7,752 bases of DNA, taken from positions 1-7,752 of the forward strand of contig JANJXE010000416.1 in the NCBI GenBank assembly GCA_024709185.1, written 5' to 3'. The position numbers and the translations under genes were made by a program. The notes under the pieces were generated by a model. It did not search any database. It was not told the origin of the DNA and worked only from the letters and a program-made list of their open reading frames with translations. Of this stretch, positions 7,147-7,752 are shown one piece after another. Source of the stretch: Paludibacter sp. GTDB taxonomy: Bacteria; Bacteroidota; Bacteroidia; Bacteroidales; Paludibacteraceae. The stretch's first letter is position 1; the number at the start of each line of letters is the position of its first letter.

Positions 7147-7728
7147 ATGTTCACTCCATTGCAACAGGAAAAAGAATTACTCTTTCAACTCCGTAATGGA
7201 GACACAAAGAGTTTCAATGCCATTTATTCTTTCTATTGTGGTAAAGTGTACAACTTTATTCTCAGAATATCGGACGGAAACCAGTTTCTGGCAGAAGAAA
7301 TCACTCAAAATACATTTATAAAACTTTGGGAGAAAAGAGCTGAACTTGAAACTGAAGGCTCGTTCAGTAATTTTCTTTTTACTATCGCAAAGAATTTATT
7401 CATAAATGAAATACGCCATAAAGTAAGAGAAGCACTCTATACTTCATCGGTAGTTGAAACTAATGAAGAAACGCACCACTCTACCGAAAAGGATATTGAA
7501 TTTAACCTGCTGGAAGAACGAATCAATCAACTCTTACTGGAACTACCTCCTTCCCGCCGACAGATTTATATATTAAGTAAACTACGACGCTATTCCAACA
7601 AAGAAATTGCTGCCTTGCTCAATATATCGGAAAATACTGTTGAATCGCAGTTAACCAAAGCATCGAAACATATTCGTTCACGACTGGCACCTTATGTGGC
7701 AACACTGATTTTAATGATTAATGGATAA
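7147..7728 (+). CDS. ECF-type RNA polymerase sigma-70 factor, Bacteroidetes expansion family
   Basis: This 193-residue alternative sigma factor would direct RNA polymerase to a specific promoter set. Region 2 covers about residues 23-90, with AEEITQNTFIKLWEKRAEL and FSNFLFTIAKNLFINEIR, the helices for core binding and -10 recognition. An acidic, polar linker (about 95-120) leads to region 4 (about 122-180), with the helix-turn-helix YSNKEIAALLNISENTVESQL for -35 recognition. Length and layout fit Bacteroidetes ECF factors, which usually sit beside a FecR-like anti-sigma gene and a SusC with an STN domain. Neither is in the window, and the SusC here lacks STN, so any partner would lie to the right. 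The ATG at 7147 is chosen because the sigma domains follow directly. The last codons (tta atg att aat gga taa) fall inside a 7-bp tandem repeat. Confidence 0.93.
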   Translation: MFTPLQQEKELLFQLRNGDTKSFNAIYSFYCGKVYNFILRISDGNQFLAEEITQNTFIKLWEKRAELETEGSFSNFLFTIAKNLFINEIRHKVREALYTSSVVETNEETHHSTEKDIEFNLLEERINQLLLELPPSRRQIYILSKLRRYSNKEIAALLNISENTVESQLTKASKHIRSRLAPYVATLILMING

Positions 7729-7752
7729 TTATTAATGATTAATGATTAATGA
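7710..7752 (+). repeat. Heptanucleotide tandem repeat (ATTAATG)n, overlapping the sigma gene end and cut by the window edge
   Basis: Read in steps of seven, the units are TTTAATG (7710), ATTAATG (7717), GATAATT (7724), ATTAATG (7731), ATTAATG (7738) and ATTAATG (7745), followed by one more A. Four units are perfect, one has a single change and one is degenerate. The first two and part of the third encode the C-terminal residues and stop of the sigma factor. The array reaches the last base of the window, so its full length is unknown. Confidence 0.85.

Noticed and set aside
7127..7321. A 64-codon open frame starting just before the sigma gene.
   Set aside because: It overlaps the sigma gene in another frame, has no recognisable motif and overlaps the predicted promoter box.
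1..7752. CRISPR arrays, tRNA or rRNA genes, insertion sequences, attachment sites.
   Set aside because: I looked for spaced repeats, transposase motifs and RNA gene signatures on both strands and found none. The only tandem array is the heptanucleotide repeat at the right edge.

Overview
The window looks like a chromosomal piece of a Bacteroidota (Bacteroidetes) genome, probably Bacteroidales or a close relative. It carries a SusC/SusD outer-membrane pair, a LytS-type kinase with periplasmic TPRs, a LytTR response regulator and a small sigma-70 factor of the kind expanded in this phylum. Clear start codons have no Shine-Dalgarno sequence, and three intergenic TAnnTTTG boxes fit the Bacteroidetes -7 element. 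The species cannot be named from this sequence.

Layout. The minus strand (1-3708) carries a susC-like TonB-dependent transporter gene (577-3708), followed 14 nt downstream by a susD-like lipoprotein gene that runs off the left edge. A 409-nt divergent intergenic region (3709-4117) holds promoters for both directions. The plus strand then carries a sensor kinase gene (4118-6031) and, overlapping it by 8 nt, a LytTR response regulator gene (6024-6776). A 370-nt gap (6777-7146) contains a strong 12-bp terminator-like hairpin. Next comes an ECF-type sigma factor gene (7147-7728), whose 3' end runs into a heptanucleotide tandem repeat that continues to the right edge.

How the genes may work together. 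SusC and SusD form a glycan or oligomer uptake complex in the outer membrane; the substrate cannot be read from the sequence. The kinase and regulator are almost certainly one two-component system. Its position back-to-back with susCD suggests, but does not prove, that it controls uptake. Both intergenic regions contain a direct repeat with an AGTT core at exactly 21-bp spacing (9-N12-9), the geometry known for LytTR-family operators: 3962-3991 on the plus strand and 7042-7071 on the minus strand. If these are real sites, the regulator could link susCD, its own operon and the sigma factor. The SusC here has no N-terminal STN signalling domain, so the sigma factor is unlikely to be driven by this transporter. 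Its anti-sigma partner, if any, would lie to the right of the window.

All gene families are known. The less ordinary points are the choice of regulator, the paired LytTR-like repeats, the long susC leader and the 7-bp repeat overlapping the sigma gene. I do not see evidence for a wholly new system.
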